Source: Emticicia sp. 21SJ11W-3 (GTDB lineage Bacteria > Bacteroidota > Bacteroidia > Cytophagales > Spirosomataceae). From it: 64,000 bases of DNA. Of the stretch, positions 54,880 through 63,992 are shown piece after piece. A program made the position numbers and the translations under genes. The DNA lies in assembly GCF_024138715.1 (NCBI RefSeq), contig NZ_CP092074.1:2046001-2110000 (forward strand), read 5' to 3'. Each line of letters begins with the position of its first letter. Position 1 is the stretch's first letter. The notes beneath the pieces are model-generated. The model was given only the letters and a program-made list of their open reading frames with translations, was not told the origin of the DNA and ran no database searches.

Positions 54880-55803
54880 ATGCAATCATTGAGTACCAAA
54901 CATCTACTCGGTATAAAAGACCTTACAACAAACGATATTCAGCTTATTTTAGAAACTGCCAAAGAATTTAAGGAGGTTATTAACCGACCGATAAAAAAAG
55001 TACCTTCGCTGAGAGATGTAACAATTGCCAATGTTTTTTTTGAAAATTCTACCCGTACGCGTCTGTCATTTGAGTTGGCTGAAAAAAGGCTCTCTGCTGA
55101 TGTCGTTAATTTTTCGGCTTCAGGTAGCTCTGTAAAAAAAGGAGAAACCCTGCTTGATACCGTTAATAATATTCTGGCTATGAAGGTAGATATGATTGTA
55201 ATGCGCCACAGTAGCCCGGGAGCGCCTCATTATTTGTCTAAAAAAATAAAGGCCAATATTGTAAACGCTGGTGACGGTACGCATGAGCACCCGACACAGG
55301 CTTTGCTTGATTCTTTTTCTATGCAGGAAAAACTTGGAGACCTTACCGGTAAGAAAATTGCAATTATTGGCGATATCCTGCATTCGCGCGTGGCGCTTTC
55401 GAATATTTTCTGCTTGCAGAAACTGGGTGCAGAAGTTACTATTTGCGGGCCTAACACCCTTTTGCCCAAATATATTAATGAAATTGGTGTAAGAATCTCT
55501 CATAGCGTAAAAGAAACACTACAATGGTGTGATGTGGCCAATGTTCTGAGAATACAACTGGAACGCCAGCAAATTAAGTATTTCCCTTCATTGCGTGAAT
55601 ATTCGCTCTATTTCGGAATCAATAAACAAATGCTCGATGAGTTGGATAAAGAAATTGTACTAATGCACCCCGGGCCGATAAACAGGGGTGTTGAGTTATC
55701 GAGCGATGCCGCTGATTCACATCATTCAATTATTCTCGACCAGGTGGAAAACGGCGTAGCTGTCAGAATGGCCGTACTTTATTTGTTGTCTCAGCAAAAC
55801 TAA
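54880..55803 (+). CDS. pyrB: Aspartate carbamoyltransferase catalytic subunit
   Basis: 308 aa from the ATG at 54880; the same frame extends to 54829, but that ATG lies inside the aroA terminator and ahead of the pyrB promoter. It condenses carbamoyl phosphate with aspartate in pyrimidine synthesis. FFENSTRTRLSFE (53-65) carries the carbamoyl-phosphate STRTR loop, GTHEHPTQALLD the HPTQ motif (137-140), and MHPGPINRGVEL the C-terminal signature. Normal length for the class without fused regulatory domain; no pyrI is adjacent. Followed by a very strong terminator. Confidence 0.96.
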   Translation: MQSLSTKHLLGIKDLTTNDIQLILETAKEFKEVINRPIKKVPSLRDVTIANVFFENSTRTRLSFELAEKRLSADVVNFSASGSSVKKGETLLDTVNNILAMKVDMIVMRHSSPGAPHYLSKKIKANIVNAGDGTHEHPTQALLDSFSMQEKLGDLTGKKIAIIGDILHSRVALSNIFCLQKLGAEVTICGPNTLLPKYINEIGVRISHSVKETLQWCDVANVLRIQLERQQIKYFPSLREYSLYFGINKQMLDELDKEIVLMHPGPINRGVELSSDAADSHHSIILDQVENGVAVRMAVLYLLSQQN

Positions 55804-55818
55804 ATTTAAAAAAACTAC

Positions 55819-55860
55819 AAAAACAAAGGCATAACCGGTAAAAGTTATGCCTTTGTTTTT
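55819..55860. terminator. Bidirectional terminator between pyrB and the DUF4890-like gene
   Basis: A perfect 17-bp stem (55819-55835 with 55844-55860) with an 8-base loop and A/T ends; a run of T follows on both strands. It stands between convergent genes. Confidence 0.9.
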
Positions 55861-55872
55861 TAAAGCCTGGGC

Positions 55873-56277
55873 TTATCTTCTTCCTCTTCTTTCCTTCCAG
55901 TTATCCCTTATTTCGGCTCTTCTTTTTTTAGCTTCTTCACGTAATTTTGTCATTTGCTCGGGTGTCAGAACACTCTCATAGCTTTTCATGGCGGCGTCGT
56001 AGTTAGACTTCATTCTTTTACGGCTGGCAAGCATTCGTTCTCTTTCTTCGTTTCTGTACTCATCCCTTTTTTTCTCCTGCTCCAGATTAATAGCCAGCAT
56101 TTTCTTATATTGATCATCATTTAAGGCCAGCGATTCCTTCATGCGGTTTGTTCTCATTTCTGCGCGTTGTTCTGGTGTTTTATGAGGTCCGTCTCCACGC
56201 CCTGGTTTGTCTTGCTGGGCAAATGCTCCGGTAAGTACTCCGCCAATAAGCGTGCACACTAAAAGTATTTTTTTCAT
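55873..56277 (-). CDS. Exported Spy/CpxP-like, DUF4890-type protein
   Basis: 134 aa with signal peptide MKKILLVCTLIGGVLTGAFA. The mature protein is highly charged and helical, rich in Arg, Lys and Glu, with ALNDDQYKKMLAINLEQEKK and LTPEQMTKLREEAKKRR, the LTxxQ-like repeat pair of the Spy/CpxP group and of Bacteroidota DUF4890. Such periplasmic helical proteins are chaperone- or stress-linked. No two-component genes are adjacent. Confidence 0.75.
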   Translation of the reverse strand: MKKILLVCTLIGGVLTGAFAQQDKPGRGDGPHKTPEQRAEMRTNRMKESLALNDDQYKKMLAINLEQEKKRDEYRNEERERMLASRKRMKSNYDAAMKSYESVLTPEQMTKLREEAKKRRAEIRDNWKERRGRR

Positions 56278-56519
56278 TTTTTGAATTGGTTGATTGTAAG
56301 AAAATTGTCCTTTTTACAACGTTGCAATTGTTAGAGTGAAATCATTAAAAAAGGTTTAAAAGCCATAATAAACTAATTTGATTTTCAGGATAACAGATTA
56401 TGTTTTAACTTTAGGAATCAATATATATTAAACAGATGGTAAAGGTATTGACGATATATATAGGAATGTATTAATCTGTAAATAATCAGTCAGTCACGCA
56501 TGCACCCAATTGGATAATT

Positions 56520-57020
56520 ATGGATTTTGAACAAATAAAGCAGGTAATTGCAGATAAGTTTGGTGAAGCAATTGTACTGAAAGTTGAGAGCAATGTTCTT
56601 CAACCCAGCTTAACGGTTCCGGCTGAAAGCATTGTGGATGTCTGCACATTTATGCATGAAAACCCCAATTTGTATTTTGATTTTCTGGCCTGCATTACAG
56701 CCATTGATAACGGCCTTGACGTTGGCACCATTGAGGTAATTTATAATCTTACCTCAATTCCGTACGAACATAATTTCGTTTTGAAGGTGGAAGTACCCAG
56801 AAATGCAGAAGGAGAGCCCTTGCCACAGGTGCCTTCAGTAGCAGGTATCTGGCGCACGGCAGACTGGCACGAACGTGAAGCCTTTGATTTGGTTGGAATT
56901 GATTTTACCGGCCACCCCGACTTGCGGAGAATACTGCTTCCGGCTGATTGGGAGGGGCACCCATTAAGAGCTGACTATCAGGAGCAGGAAGAGTACCACA
57001 GCATAAAGGTAAAATATTAA
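56520..57020 (+). CDS. nuoC: NADH-quinone oxidoreductase subunit C
   Basis: A 166-aa 30-kDa-subunit homologue of respiratory complex I, on the peripheral arm. The C-terminal signature [19 protein letters not shown]...[18 protein letters not shown] and [11 protein letters not shown] is complete. The gene is alone: the upstream neighbour is on the other strand and prfC is convergent downstream, so neither nuoB nor nuoD adjoins it. In many bacteria nuoC lies in the nuoA-N operon, so the remaining subunits must be elsewhere. Its stop is 25 bases from the prfC stop, with a hairpin between. Confidence 0.92.
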   Translation: MDFEQIKQVIADKFGEAIVLKVESNVLQPSLTVPAESIVDVCTFMHENPNLYFDFLACITAIDNGLDVGTIEVIYNLTSIPYEHNFVLKVEVPRNAEGEPLPQVPSVAGIWRTADWHEREAFDLVGIDFTGHPDLRRILLPADWEGHPLRADYQEQEEYHSIKVKY

Positions 57021-57023
57021 TAA

Positions 57024-57056
57024 AAATGGTTTAGTGAGCGTTTCACTAAACCATTT
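57024..57056. terminator. Shared terminator of nuoC and prfC, overlapping the prfC 3' end
   Basis: A perfect 14-bp stem (57024-57037 with 57043-57056) with a 5-base loop. The right arm is also the last codons and TAG stop of prfC on the minus strand (57046-57056), so stem sequence and protein sequence are shared. Confidence 0.82.
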
Positions 57057-58638
57057 CTGTTTTAAATTCAGAAGTAGTATGAAACTTGATGTCCGGATTA
57101 TTCTGGATATTCATTCGTAATATCCAGTCGGTCTCTGCCAGAAAAACCGGATTCTGGTCTTTATCATAAGCAATATAATTGCCTTTCAGGCGTACAAACT
57201 CAGCCAGCTTATCTTTATCTTCTGAGGTTATCCAGCAGGCTTTAGAGTAAGGGCGGGCATCAAATCTACAGCTGGCGCCATATTCATTCAGCAGTCGGTA
57301 TTGAATAACCTCAAACTGAAGCTCACCAACTGTGCCTATTATCTTACGGTTACCTGGTTGCTGGGTAAATAACTGGGCCACGCCTTCATCTGTCAGCTGC
57401 TGCACACCTTTTTCTAATTGTTTCGATTTCATAGGGTCATTGTTAATTACCTCTTTGAATATCTCTGGCGAAAAGCTTGGAATACCCGTAAATTGAAGCG
57501 CTTCTCCTTCGGTAAGCGTATCGCCAATTTTAAAAGTACCGGTATCGTATAGACCAATTACGTCTCCCGGGTAGGCATCCTCAACTACATCTTTTCTGTC
57601 GGCCAGAAAAGCAAACGGGCTTGAGAAACGCATATCTTTACTTAAGCGTACGTGTTTATAGAATTTTCCACGTTCAAACTGTCCGCTGCAAATTCTCAGG
57701 AAAGCAATTCTGTCACGGTGGCGTGGGTCAATATTGGCGTGGATTTTAAAGACAAATCCGCTGAATTTCTTTTCCTCAGGTTCCACCATACGTTTGTCTG
57801 TCATGCGGTGCACAGGCAGAGGAGACACATCACAAAAAGTATTCAGAAGTTCCATCACGCCAAAGTTGCTTACGGCACTACCAAAAAATACAGGAGCCAG
57901 GTTTCCTGCCAGGTAAGCTTCTTTATCAAATTCGCTATACACCCCTTCTATCAGTTCTACATCTTCCCTTAGCTGGTTGGCATCTTTTTCACCAACTTTT
58001 TTGTCCAGCACCTCCGACTCCAGCTCAATCACATCAATATCGTCTTCCAGGCGTGTTTTGTTTACGGCAAAGTGGTTCATCTTTTTTTCCAGCAGGTGAT
58101 ACACCCCTTTAAAGTTAGAGCCACCATTAACCGGCCATGTAATAGGGCGTACACTGATATTCAGTTTTTGCTCCAGTTCATCCAGCAAATCAAAAGGGTT
58201 TTGTCCCTCGCGGTCCAGTTTATTTACAAAAATAATCACCGGCGTATTACGCATCCGGCAAACTTCCATCAACCTTTCGGTTTGTTCCTCAACGCCTTTT
58301 ACGCAGTCAATTACCAGAATTACACTATCTACGGCAGTAAGCGTTCGATAGGTATCTTCGGCAAAGTCTTTGTGGCCGGGGGTATCCAGAATATTGATTT
58401 TAAGCCCTCTATATTCAAAAGTCATTACAGAAGTGGCCACCGAGATACCTCTCTGCTTCTCAATTTCCATGAAATCGGAAGTAGTAGATTTCTTGATTTT
58501 ATTCGATTTTACCGCCCCTGCCGTCTGAATGGCACCTCCGAAAAGCAGCAGCTTCTCGGTCAGTGTGGTTTTCCCGGCATCGGGGTGGGCAATGATAGCG
58601 AACGTACGGCGTTTGTGTAATTCTTGAAGAAATGACAT
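57046..58638 (-). CDS. prfC: Peptide chain release factor 3
   Basis: A 530-aa translational GTPase that removes RF1/RF2 from the ribosome after release. GTP-binding motifs: [12 protein letters not shown] (P-loop), [10 protein letters not shown] (switch), DTPGHKDF, and [18 protein letters not shown]. The RF3-specific insert with [20 protein letters not shown] and the C-terminal [20 protein letters not shown] and [10 protein letters not shown] distinguish it from EF-G. Length is normal. Divergent from the 2OG oxygenase. Confidence 0.96.
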   Translation of the reverse strand: MSFLQELHKRRTFAIIAHPDAGKTTLTEKLLLFGGAIQTAGAVKSNKIKKSTTSDFMEIEKQRGISVATSVMTFEYRGLKINILDTPGHKDFAEDTYRTLTAVDSVILVIDCVKGVEEQTERLMEVCRMRNTPVIIFVNKLDREGQNPFDLLDELEQKLNISVRPITWPVNGGSNFKGVYHLLEKKMNHFAVNKTRLEDDIDVIELESEVLDKKVGEKDANQLREDVELIEGVYSEFDKEAYLAGNLAPVFFGSAVSNFGVMELLNTFCDVSPLPVHRMTDKRMVEPEEKKFSGFVFKIHANIDPRHRDRIAFLRICSGQFERGKFYKHVRLSKDMRFSSPFAFLADRKDVVEDAYPGDVIGLYDTGTFKIGDTLTEGEALQFTGIPSFSPEIFKEVINNDPMKSKQLEKGVQQLTDEGVAQLFTQQPGNRKIIGTVGELQFEVIQYRLLNEYGASCRFDARPYSKACWITSEDKDKLAEFVRLKGNYIAYDKDQNPVFLAETDWILRMNIQNNPDIKFHTTSEFKTEMV

Positions 58639-58744
58639 TTTTATCTAATTTTGCGAACCTGATGTTTACAGCCTTGGTCTGTAAGTGTCAAATAAACGGC
58701 CTTGTGGCCAACCTTAAAAACGGGTGCAAAATTACGCATAAATT

Positions 58745-59347
58745 ATGGAAGAAACATGGCAAGTTGCATTTGAATCAATAATTTCTCAGATATTAGACCG
58801 GGGCTATGGCATTTTGGACGGATTCCTGTCTGACGAAGAAATATTAGCGCTTAATGAGCGTTTTCTTTTACATTATCAGGCACAAGCGTTTAAAAAGGCT
58901 GGTATCAGTAAAAGCCATGAAGTGGTAAAGGATATAAGAGGCGATGAGATTCTGTGGCTGGAGAAAAGCAATGCCGTAGGAATAGAAACCGTATTTCTTG
59001 ACCGCCTTGAACAATTTATGGGCTATGTAAATTATACCTGTTTTCTGGGGTTACGGTCTTATGAAATCCATTATGCGTCTTATCCGGTAGGTACGTTTTA
59101 TAAACGGCATCTCGATAAATTCAGAAATGACTCTGGGCGAAAACTATCTTTCATTTGTTATCTGAACCAGAACTGGCAGCCTGATAATGGCGGAGAACTC
59201 GTTTTATTTTTGCCGGACGGCGACAAAACCGTTTTGCCGCTGGGTGGCAGGCTGATTGTATTTGAAAGCGATAAAATAGAACATGAAGTACTACCTGCGA
59301 ACCGCGAACGCCGAAGTCTGACAGGCTGGTTACGCAATATTGATTAA
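58745..59347 (+). CDS. 2-oxoglutarate/Fe(II)-dependent oxygenase, prolyl-hydroxylase type
   Basis: 200 aa with the double-stranded beta-helix core in the second half. The iron triad is His122-x-Asp124 (KRHLDKF) and His180 (KIEHEV), and Arg190 (ERRSLTGW) is placed to bind 2-oxoglutarate. FICYLNQNWQPDNGGELVLFL and SDKIEHEV fit the P4Hc/SM-20 group, known to hydroxylate proteins or small molecules. The substrate is not known. It is divergent from prfC, of interest because ribosome-linked oxygenases of this class exist, but sharing a promoter region is all the sequence shows. Confidence 0.88.
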   Translation: MEETWQVAFESIISQILDRGYGILDGFLSDEEILALNERFLLHYQAQAFKKAGISKSHEVVKDIRGDEILWLEKSNAVGIETVFLDRLEQFMGYVNYTCFLGLRSYEIHYASYPVGTFYKRHLDKFRNDSGRKLSFICYLNQNWQPDNGGELVLFLPDGDKTVLPLGGRLIVFESDKIEHEVLPANRERRSLTGWLRNID

Positions 59348-59415
59348 TGAGAACCTTTAAATTTAGTATTGCTTTTACAAACGCGTTATATGGCTAAGCC
59401 TTTAAAGTTTTTTTA

Positions 59416-59423
59416 TAAATTTG
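59416..59423 (+). promoter_or_regulatory. -7 box of the short gene at 59.4 kb
   Basis: TAAATTTG is an exact TAnnTTTG match 17 bases before the ATG at 59441. It supports the shorter start over the ATG at 59369. There is no TTTG at the -33 position. Confidence 0.35.
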
Positions 59424-59440
59424 TACAAAATCATGAAACT

Positions 59441-59614
59441 ATGACTTTCGAAGAATACCTGATAAGCAAAAAAATAGATAAAGATAAGTTTGCGCAGGCC
59501 GAGCCTGAAAGGTTCAGAGAATGGAGTGTGCTGTTTAGCCAGATGCACCCCGAAAGTTTTACCATGCACAAGAAGTTTCTGATAAATCCCACGCGCCGCA
59601 AATACCATTTATAG
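59441..59614 (+). CDS. Short hypothetical protein (57 aa)
   Basis: 57 aa from ATG 59441, starting MTFEEYLISKKIDKDKFAQ and continuing EPERFREWSVLFSQMHPESF. The frame is open from 59369 (81 aa), but a -7 box lies between. The composition is highly charged, helical and reads like a genuine conserved short protein; the tail ends TRRKYHL. I recognise no domain. It follows the oxygenase by 93 bases and precedes a receptor gene with its own promoter-like site. Confidence 0.6.
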   Translation: MTFEEYLISKKIDKDKFAQAEPERFREWSVLFSQMHPESFTMHKKFLINPTRRKYHL

Positions 59615-59752
59615 TATTCTTCAGCTTTTCTTATTCAAGTCTAAAGTATCGCTTATCTACTTTTCCGGTACTTTCATCTATTGTTTTCAGGTAATGGTGT
59701 TTTTTATAAATCTTTTAATGTGAAATACGGTATTTAATGAGGGTTTGAGTGG

Positions 59753-59760
59753 TAATTTTG
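59753..59760 (+). promoter_or_regulatory. -7 box of the outer-membrane receptor gene
   Basis: TAATTTTG, exact TAnnTTTG, 62 bases before the ATG at 59822. The -33 position is not consensus. Confidence 0.35.
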
Positions 59761-59821
59761 CACAAAATCAAGATTTTTTAGCCACGACAGACACCATATT
59801 TTTTAACCGTTATTTACACAA

Positions 59822-62446
59822 ATGAAAAGAAAATTTTTACTTACAATCCTTTCATCGGCATTACTTCACACAGCTTTTGCGCAGTTTCCGGGTGGAGGAG
59901 GTTTTGGAGGAGGAGGCCGTAGTGGGGGAGGCTTCCCGGGGGGTAATCCACAGCAACAGCAAACGCCACAGAATGATGTGCCTCGTGGTTCGGCTAAAAT
60001 TGTTGGTATTCTGGTAGACTCTACAACCAAAAAACCTGTTGAATTTGCCTCGATTGCAGTATATGACAAAAACAATAAAGTAGTAGAAGGCTCAATGACC
60101 GATATGAACGGTGCATTTACTGTGAAGAACCTGGCTAAAGGAACTTACAAAGTGGTGGCCTCTTTTATTGGTTATAAAAATACCACATTAAACAAAGTTG
60201 ATGTTCCTACCAATAAAGCAGAGGTTAATCTGGGTAACCTGGTGATGGCTACAGATACCAAAATTCTGAATGAGGTAACGGTAGTTGGGCAGGCTGCTCT
60301 TGTAGAAGATAAGGTTGACCGCCTGGTTTACAATGCCGAAAAAGACATTACCAGCCGCGGTGGAACAGCAGAAGATGTATTAAGAAAAGTACCTATGCTT
60401 ACCGTTGATATGGACGGCAACGTGCAGATGCGCGGCAGCAGCAATATCAAGGTATTGATTAATAACAAGCCGTCGAGTATTCTGGCAACGAATATTGCCG
60501 ATGCCTTAAAACAGATACCGTCTGACATGATAAAATCGGTAGAGGTAATTACCTCGCCGTCTGCCAAATATGATGCAGAGGGTACGGCCGGTATTATCAA
60601 TATCATAACCAAGAAAAATACCCTGCAAGGCCTTACCGGATTTGTAAATGCAGGTGCCGGTGTGCGTGGCGCCAATGCCTTTGGTAATCTTAACCTTCGT
60701 CAGAAAAAAGTAGGTACTTCGTTGAGCTTTGGTGGTAACTCAGGTTATAATACACCCAGTGACGGAAGCACTACCCGCGAAAGCTCGGTACGCGGCACAA
60801 CCACAACCCTGGCACAGACTGACGCTAATAATGTGAGACGTATAAATGGTAATACGCAGTTGAGTATTGATTATGACATTAACTCAAAAAACTCAATGAC
60901 ATTGACTGGCCGTTTGGGTATCGGAAATTTTGATACCAGAGGGCCACAGACATCTTTACTGACAGGGTCGTCAGGTGAGGTAATGCAACAGTTTACACGC
61001 TATGTGAAACAGCTACGCACCAACAACAGCCTTGATATTGATTTCAACTATACACGTACATTTAAACAACAGGGGCATGATTTTACTTTGCTGATACAGC
61101 ATGGCAGAAATACCCGTGATACTGATTTCAGAACTGACCAGGATAATAAACCATTTAATAAAAGTAACAATGATGGGCTGAATAACGAGACTACCTTTCA
61201 GGCTGATTATAACCTGCCTTTTAAAAAGAATATATTTGAAGCAGGTGCCAAGTATATTATCCGCGATGTATCCAGTGGTTATGACTTCCTGCAGTTTAAC
61301 GAGCAAACAAATGATTATGTAATCATCCCGTCAAGAACCAACGACTTTAACTACGAGCAGAAAGTAAGTGCAGCCTATACCACACTTACCCTGGCTTTAC
61401 CACAAAAATGGGGCTTGAAAATGGGTGTTCGCTACGAAAACACCTCAATTAATGCCAAGTTTCAGAATTCAGACAAACCTACTACCATTGCACCTTATGA
61501 TAACATAGTGCCTACGGTTACGGTTTCTAAAGATTTTCCTAAAAATCATAAGGTAAGATTCAGCTACGGTCAGCGTATTCAACGCCCGTCTCTTGAGTTC
61601 CTGAACCCTTTTGTAAACTATGCCGACCCTCTGAATATCTCTTACGGTAACCCGCTTTTGAAACCAGAGCTGAGCCATAACTTTGAAATCAACTACAATA
61701 CTTACTTTAAGGCTAACTCGGTTAACGTAGCTGTTTTCAGAAGATTCACGAATAACAACATTACATCAGTTCGCTCGGTTGATGAGAAAGGGGTTGTTAC
61801 ATCTACTTTCGACAACATCGGTAAAACCAACTTTTATGGTGCCAATATATTTTTAAATGTGCAGCCAACCAAAAGCCTTAGAATAGGTGGCGGAGCCAAC
61901 TTTACTTATAATCTGTTAAATGGTACCGTTGTGATTCCGGTATTACAGGCAGACAATACGTATAAGAGCAGTCTGGTGGCTATTGAAAACAAAGGGTGGA
62001 ACTCCAACTTCAACTTCAATGCCTCTTATACCTTTACAAAAGGCTGGGGTGCGCAGGCTTTTGGGTTTATGGGTAGCCGCCGGGTGCAATTACAGGGGTA
62101 TCAGGGAGCTTTCCGCTTTTACAATATCGGGGTGAAGAAAGACTTCAAAAACAAAAAAGGAAGTTTCAATTTTGGTTTAGATAACCCGTTTGCCAAGAAG
62201 ATGGTTATCAAAAGCTATGCAAGCGACCCAACCTTCGTATCCAATTCAGTACGTAATGTGTATAACAGAGGTGTGCGCTTCTCTATCAATTATTCATTCG
62301 GCAAGATGGATTTCAACGGTGGTGGTGGTTTATTCCGCAACAAGAAAAAAGTTAATAACGAAGACATCAAAGAAGGTGAAGGCGATGGCGGCACACAAGG
62401 ACAGCAAGGTCAAGGTGGCGCTGGCGGTGGCGTACGCCCGCGCTAA
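59822..62446 (+). CDS. Outer-membrane beta-barrel receptor (TonB-dependent-like, OMP_b-brl_3)
   Basis: 874 aa with signal peptide MKRKFLLTILSSALLHTAFAQ. A Gly-rich linker (about 22-50) precedes a carboxypeptidase-regulatory-like domain (about 57-140; GILVDSTTKKPVEFASIAVY), a plug domain (about 145-265; RKVPMLTVDMDGNVQMRGSS, VEVITSPSAKYDAEGTAGII) and a long barrel. The barrel ends before a second Gly/Gln-rich tail, GTQGQQGQGGAGGGVRPR. It belongs to the family with the OMP_b-brl_3 barrel, related to SusC-like and TonB receptors but lacking an adjacent SusD gene. The transported ligand is unknown. Confidence 0.9.
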   Translation: MKRKFLLTILSSALLHTAFAQFPGGGGFGGGGRSGGGFPGGNPQQQQTPQNDVPRGSAKIVGILVDSTTKKPVEFASIAVYDKNNKVVEGSMTDMNGAFTVKNLAKGTYKVVASFIGYKNTTLNKVDVPTNKAEVNLGNLVMATDTKILNEVTVVGQAALVEDKVDRLVYNAEKDITSRGGTAEDVLRKVPMLTVDMDGNVQMRGSSNIKVLINNKPSSILATNIADALKQIPSDMIKSVEVITSPSAKYDAEGTAGIINIITKKNTLQGLTGFVNAGAGVRGANAFGNLNLRQKKVGTSLSFGGNSGYNTPSDGSTTRESSVRGTTTTLAQTDANNVRRINGNTQLSIDYDINSKNSMTLTGRLGIGNFDTRGPQTSLLTGSSGEVMQQFTRYVKQLRTNNSLDIDFNYTRTFKQQGHDFTLLIQHGRNTRDTDFRTDQDNKPFNKSNNDGLNNETTFQADYNLPFKKNIFEAGAKYIIRDVSSGYDFLQFNEQTNDYVIIPSRTNDFNYEQKVSAAYTTLTLALPQKWGLKMGVRYENTSINAKFQNSDKPTTIAPYDNIVPTVTVSKDFPKNHKVRFSYGQRIQRPSLEFLNPFVNYADPLNISYGNPLLKPELSHNFEINYNTYFKANSVNVAVFRRFTNNNITSVRSVDEKGVVTSTFDNIGKTNFYGANIFLNVQPTKSLRIGGGANFTYNLLNGTVVIPVLQADNTYKSSLVAIENKGWNSNFNFNASYTFTKGWGAQAFGFMGSRRVQLQGYQGAFRFYNIGVKKDFKNKKGSFNFGLDNPFAKKMVIKSYASDPTFVSNSVRNVYNRGVRFSINYSFGKMDFNGGGGLFRNKKKVNNEDIKEGEGDGGTQGQQGQGGAGGGVRPR

Positions 62447-62484
62447 ACATTTTCGGTTATAATCAGTAATATCCAAGTTTTTCT

Positions 62485-62541
62485 TCCCATTTTGAGAATT
62501 TGTTACTCAGGAATAGATTCACAAAATGGGATTCTTTTTTA
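62485..62541 (+). terminator. Rho-independent terminator of the receptor gene
   Basis: CCCATTTTG (62486-62494) pairs with CAAAATGGG (62522-62530), extendable by one pair, with an inner GAAT/ATTC pairing; T6 follows. Position 39 bases past the stop. Confidence 0.78.
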
Positions 62542-62653
62542 GAGATATCTTTATTGCTCCCGGCTTTCAGAAAATTAGTATCTTGCTTGGCTGTTTAAAA
62601 AGAGCTAAAGCTCCATCAGGATATTTTTTCGACCTGTTTACCTGTCTATTGTT

Positions 62654-63838
62654 ATGAAATTACGCACCAACTCATTTATTTTTACTCTTCTCTTTTTGTT
62701 TTTTTATCAATCCTATGCACAAAGCACTGCTGAGCCACCTGGGATAGTGATAGACTATATGGCGAAAGAGACAGGTAAGTATATTGGCTCGCCTTCGATC
62801 TGCATTTTGCCGGACGGTACCTACATGGCATCGCATGATGAATTCGGACCTAAATCAAAAGAGTTTGCTTCAGCCCAAACCAGAATTTTTTTTTCTAAAG
62901 ATAAGGGCAAAACATGGCAGCAAATCGCCATTATTGATGGTCAGTTCTGGTCGAATCTGTTTACGCATAATGGTGCCTTGTATATTATGGGTACTAATAA
63001 GCATCATGGCAATTTCATTATTCGTAAATCGGTTGATGGTGGACACAGCTGGACAACCCCCTACAGCAAAACAACGGGTTTGTTACTGGAAGGCGAGTAC
63101 CACACGGCCCCTGTGCCAGTGGTTATTCATAAGGCAAGAATCTGGCGTGCTTTGGAATACGCCACTGCCCCCACAACACGTTGGGGCAAGCGCTATAGTG
63201 CTATGATGATTTCGGCGCCTTTAAATTCGGATTTACTGAATGCAGATAACTGGAGGGCTACTAACAAGCTGCCTTATGATTCTACCTACCTGAACGGCAA
63301 ATTCAATGCATGGCTTGAAGGCAATGCAGTGATTAGCAGAAATGGTGAAATGCTTGATATACTAAGAGTTGATGTGCCGCAAGGTAATGCAGAAGTGGCA
63401 GCTTTTGTGAAAATTGGCAGGAATGGTAAAATGGCTACCTTTGATAAGCAAACAGGGTTTGTACCCATGCCCGGTGCGAGTAAGAAATTTAGTATCAGAT
63501 ATGACAGCAACTCTGACAGGTATTGGGCATTGGTGAATACGGTGGACACACTCTATAAAAATAAAACACCTGCTTCAATTAGAAATCAATTGGCGCTTGT
63601 TAGCACTAAAGACCTGAAAAAATGGGAGATTCACCGACAATTACTGTACCATCCTGATGTAAGCAAACACGGTTTTCAGTATGTTGACTGGCAGTTTGAA
63701 AATGACGACATTATTTTTGTTTCAAGAACTGCCTATGATGATGCCGTAGGAGGCGCCAATAATTTTCATGACGCCAATTTTCTTACTTTTCATCGCATTG
63801 AAAACTTCAGAAAGGAGATTGATAAACGCTTAGAATAA
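62654..63838 (+). CDS. Exported sialidase-like beta-propeller protein
   Basis: 394 aa with signal peptide MKLRTNSFIFTLLFLFFYQSYAQ. Asp-box (S-x-D-x-G-x-T/S-W) repeats are visible: SKDKGKTW (about 79) and SVDGGHSW (about 124), and later propeller strands follow the same period, as in six-bladed sialidases (exo-alpha-sialidase superfamily). The arginine triad of true neuraminidases cannot be confirmed from this sequence, so a glycosidase of other specificity or a binding protein is also possible. It follows the receptor by 207 bases with a terminator between, on the same strand. Confidence 0.75.
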   Translation: MKLRTNSFIFTLLFLFFYQSYAQSTAEPPGIVIDYMAKETGKYIGSPSICILPDGTYMASHDEFGPKSKEFASAQTRIFFSKDKGKTWQQIAIIDGQFWSNLFTHNGALYIMGTNKHHGNFIIRKSVDGGHSWTTPYSKTTGLLLEGEYHTAPVPVVIHKARIWRALEYATAPTTRWGKRYSAMMISAPLNSDLLNADNWRATNKLPYDSTYLNGKFNAWLEGNAVISRNGEMLDILRVDVPQGNAEVAAFVKIGRNGKMATFDKQTGFVPMPGASKKFSIRYDSNSDRYWALVNTVDTLYKNKTPASIRNQLALVSTKDLKKWEIHRQLLYHPDVSKHGFQYVDWQFENDDIIFVSRTAYDDAVGGANNFHDANFLTFHRIENFRKEIDKRLE

Positions 63839-63916
63839 CTGCCAAATTAAATATATCTGTTTATTCTGAAGCTTTTGACTGTTAATTTGTAGATAAATTT
63901 AAAAAGATTTTAATAG

Positions 63917-63958
63917 GAAAAGCCATATCATTAGATGTGGCTTTTTCGTTTTTTTTGT
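63917..63958 (+). terminator. Rho-independent terminator of the sialidase-like gene
   Basis: A stem of 12 pairs with one G-U (63918-63929 with 63934-63945), ATTA loop, and T-rich tail (CTTTTTCGTTTTTTTTG). Confidence 0.82.
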
Positions 63959-63992
63959 ACTTTCGCAAATCACGCACAAAAAATACCAACTT

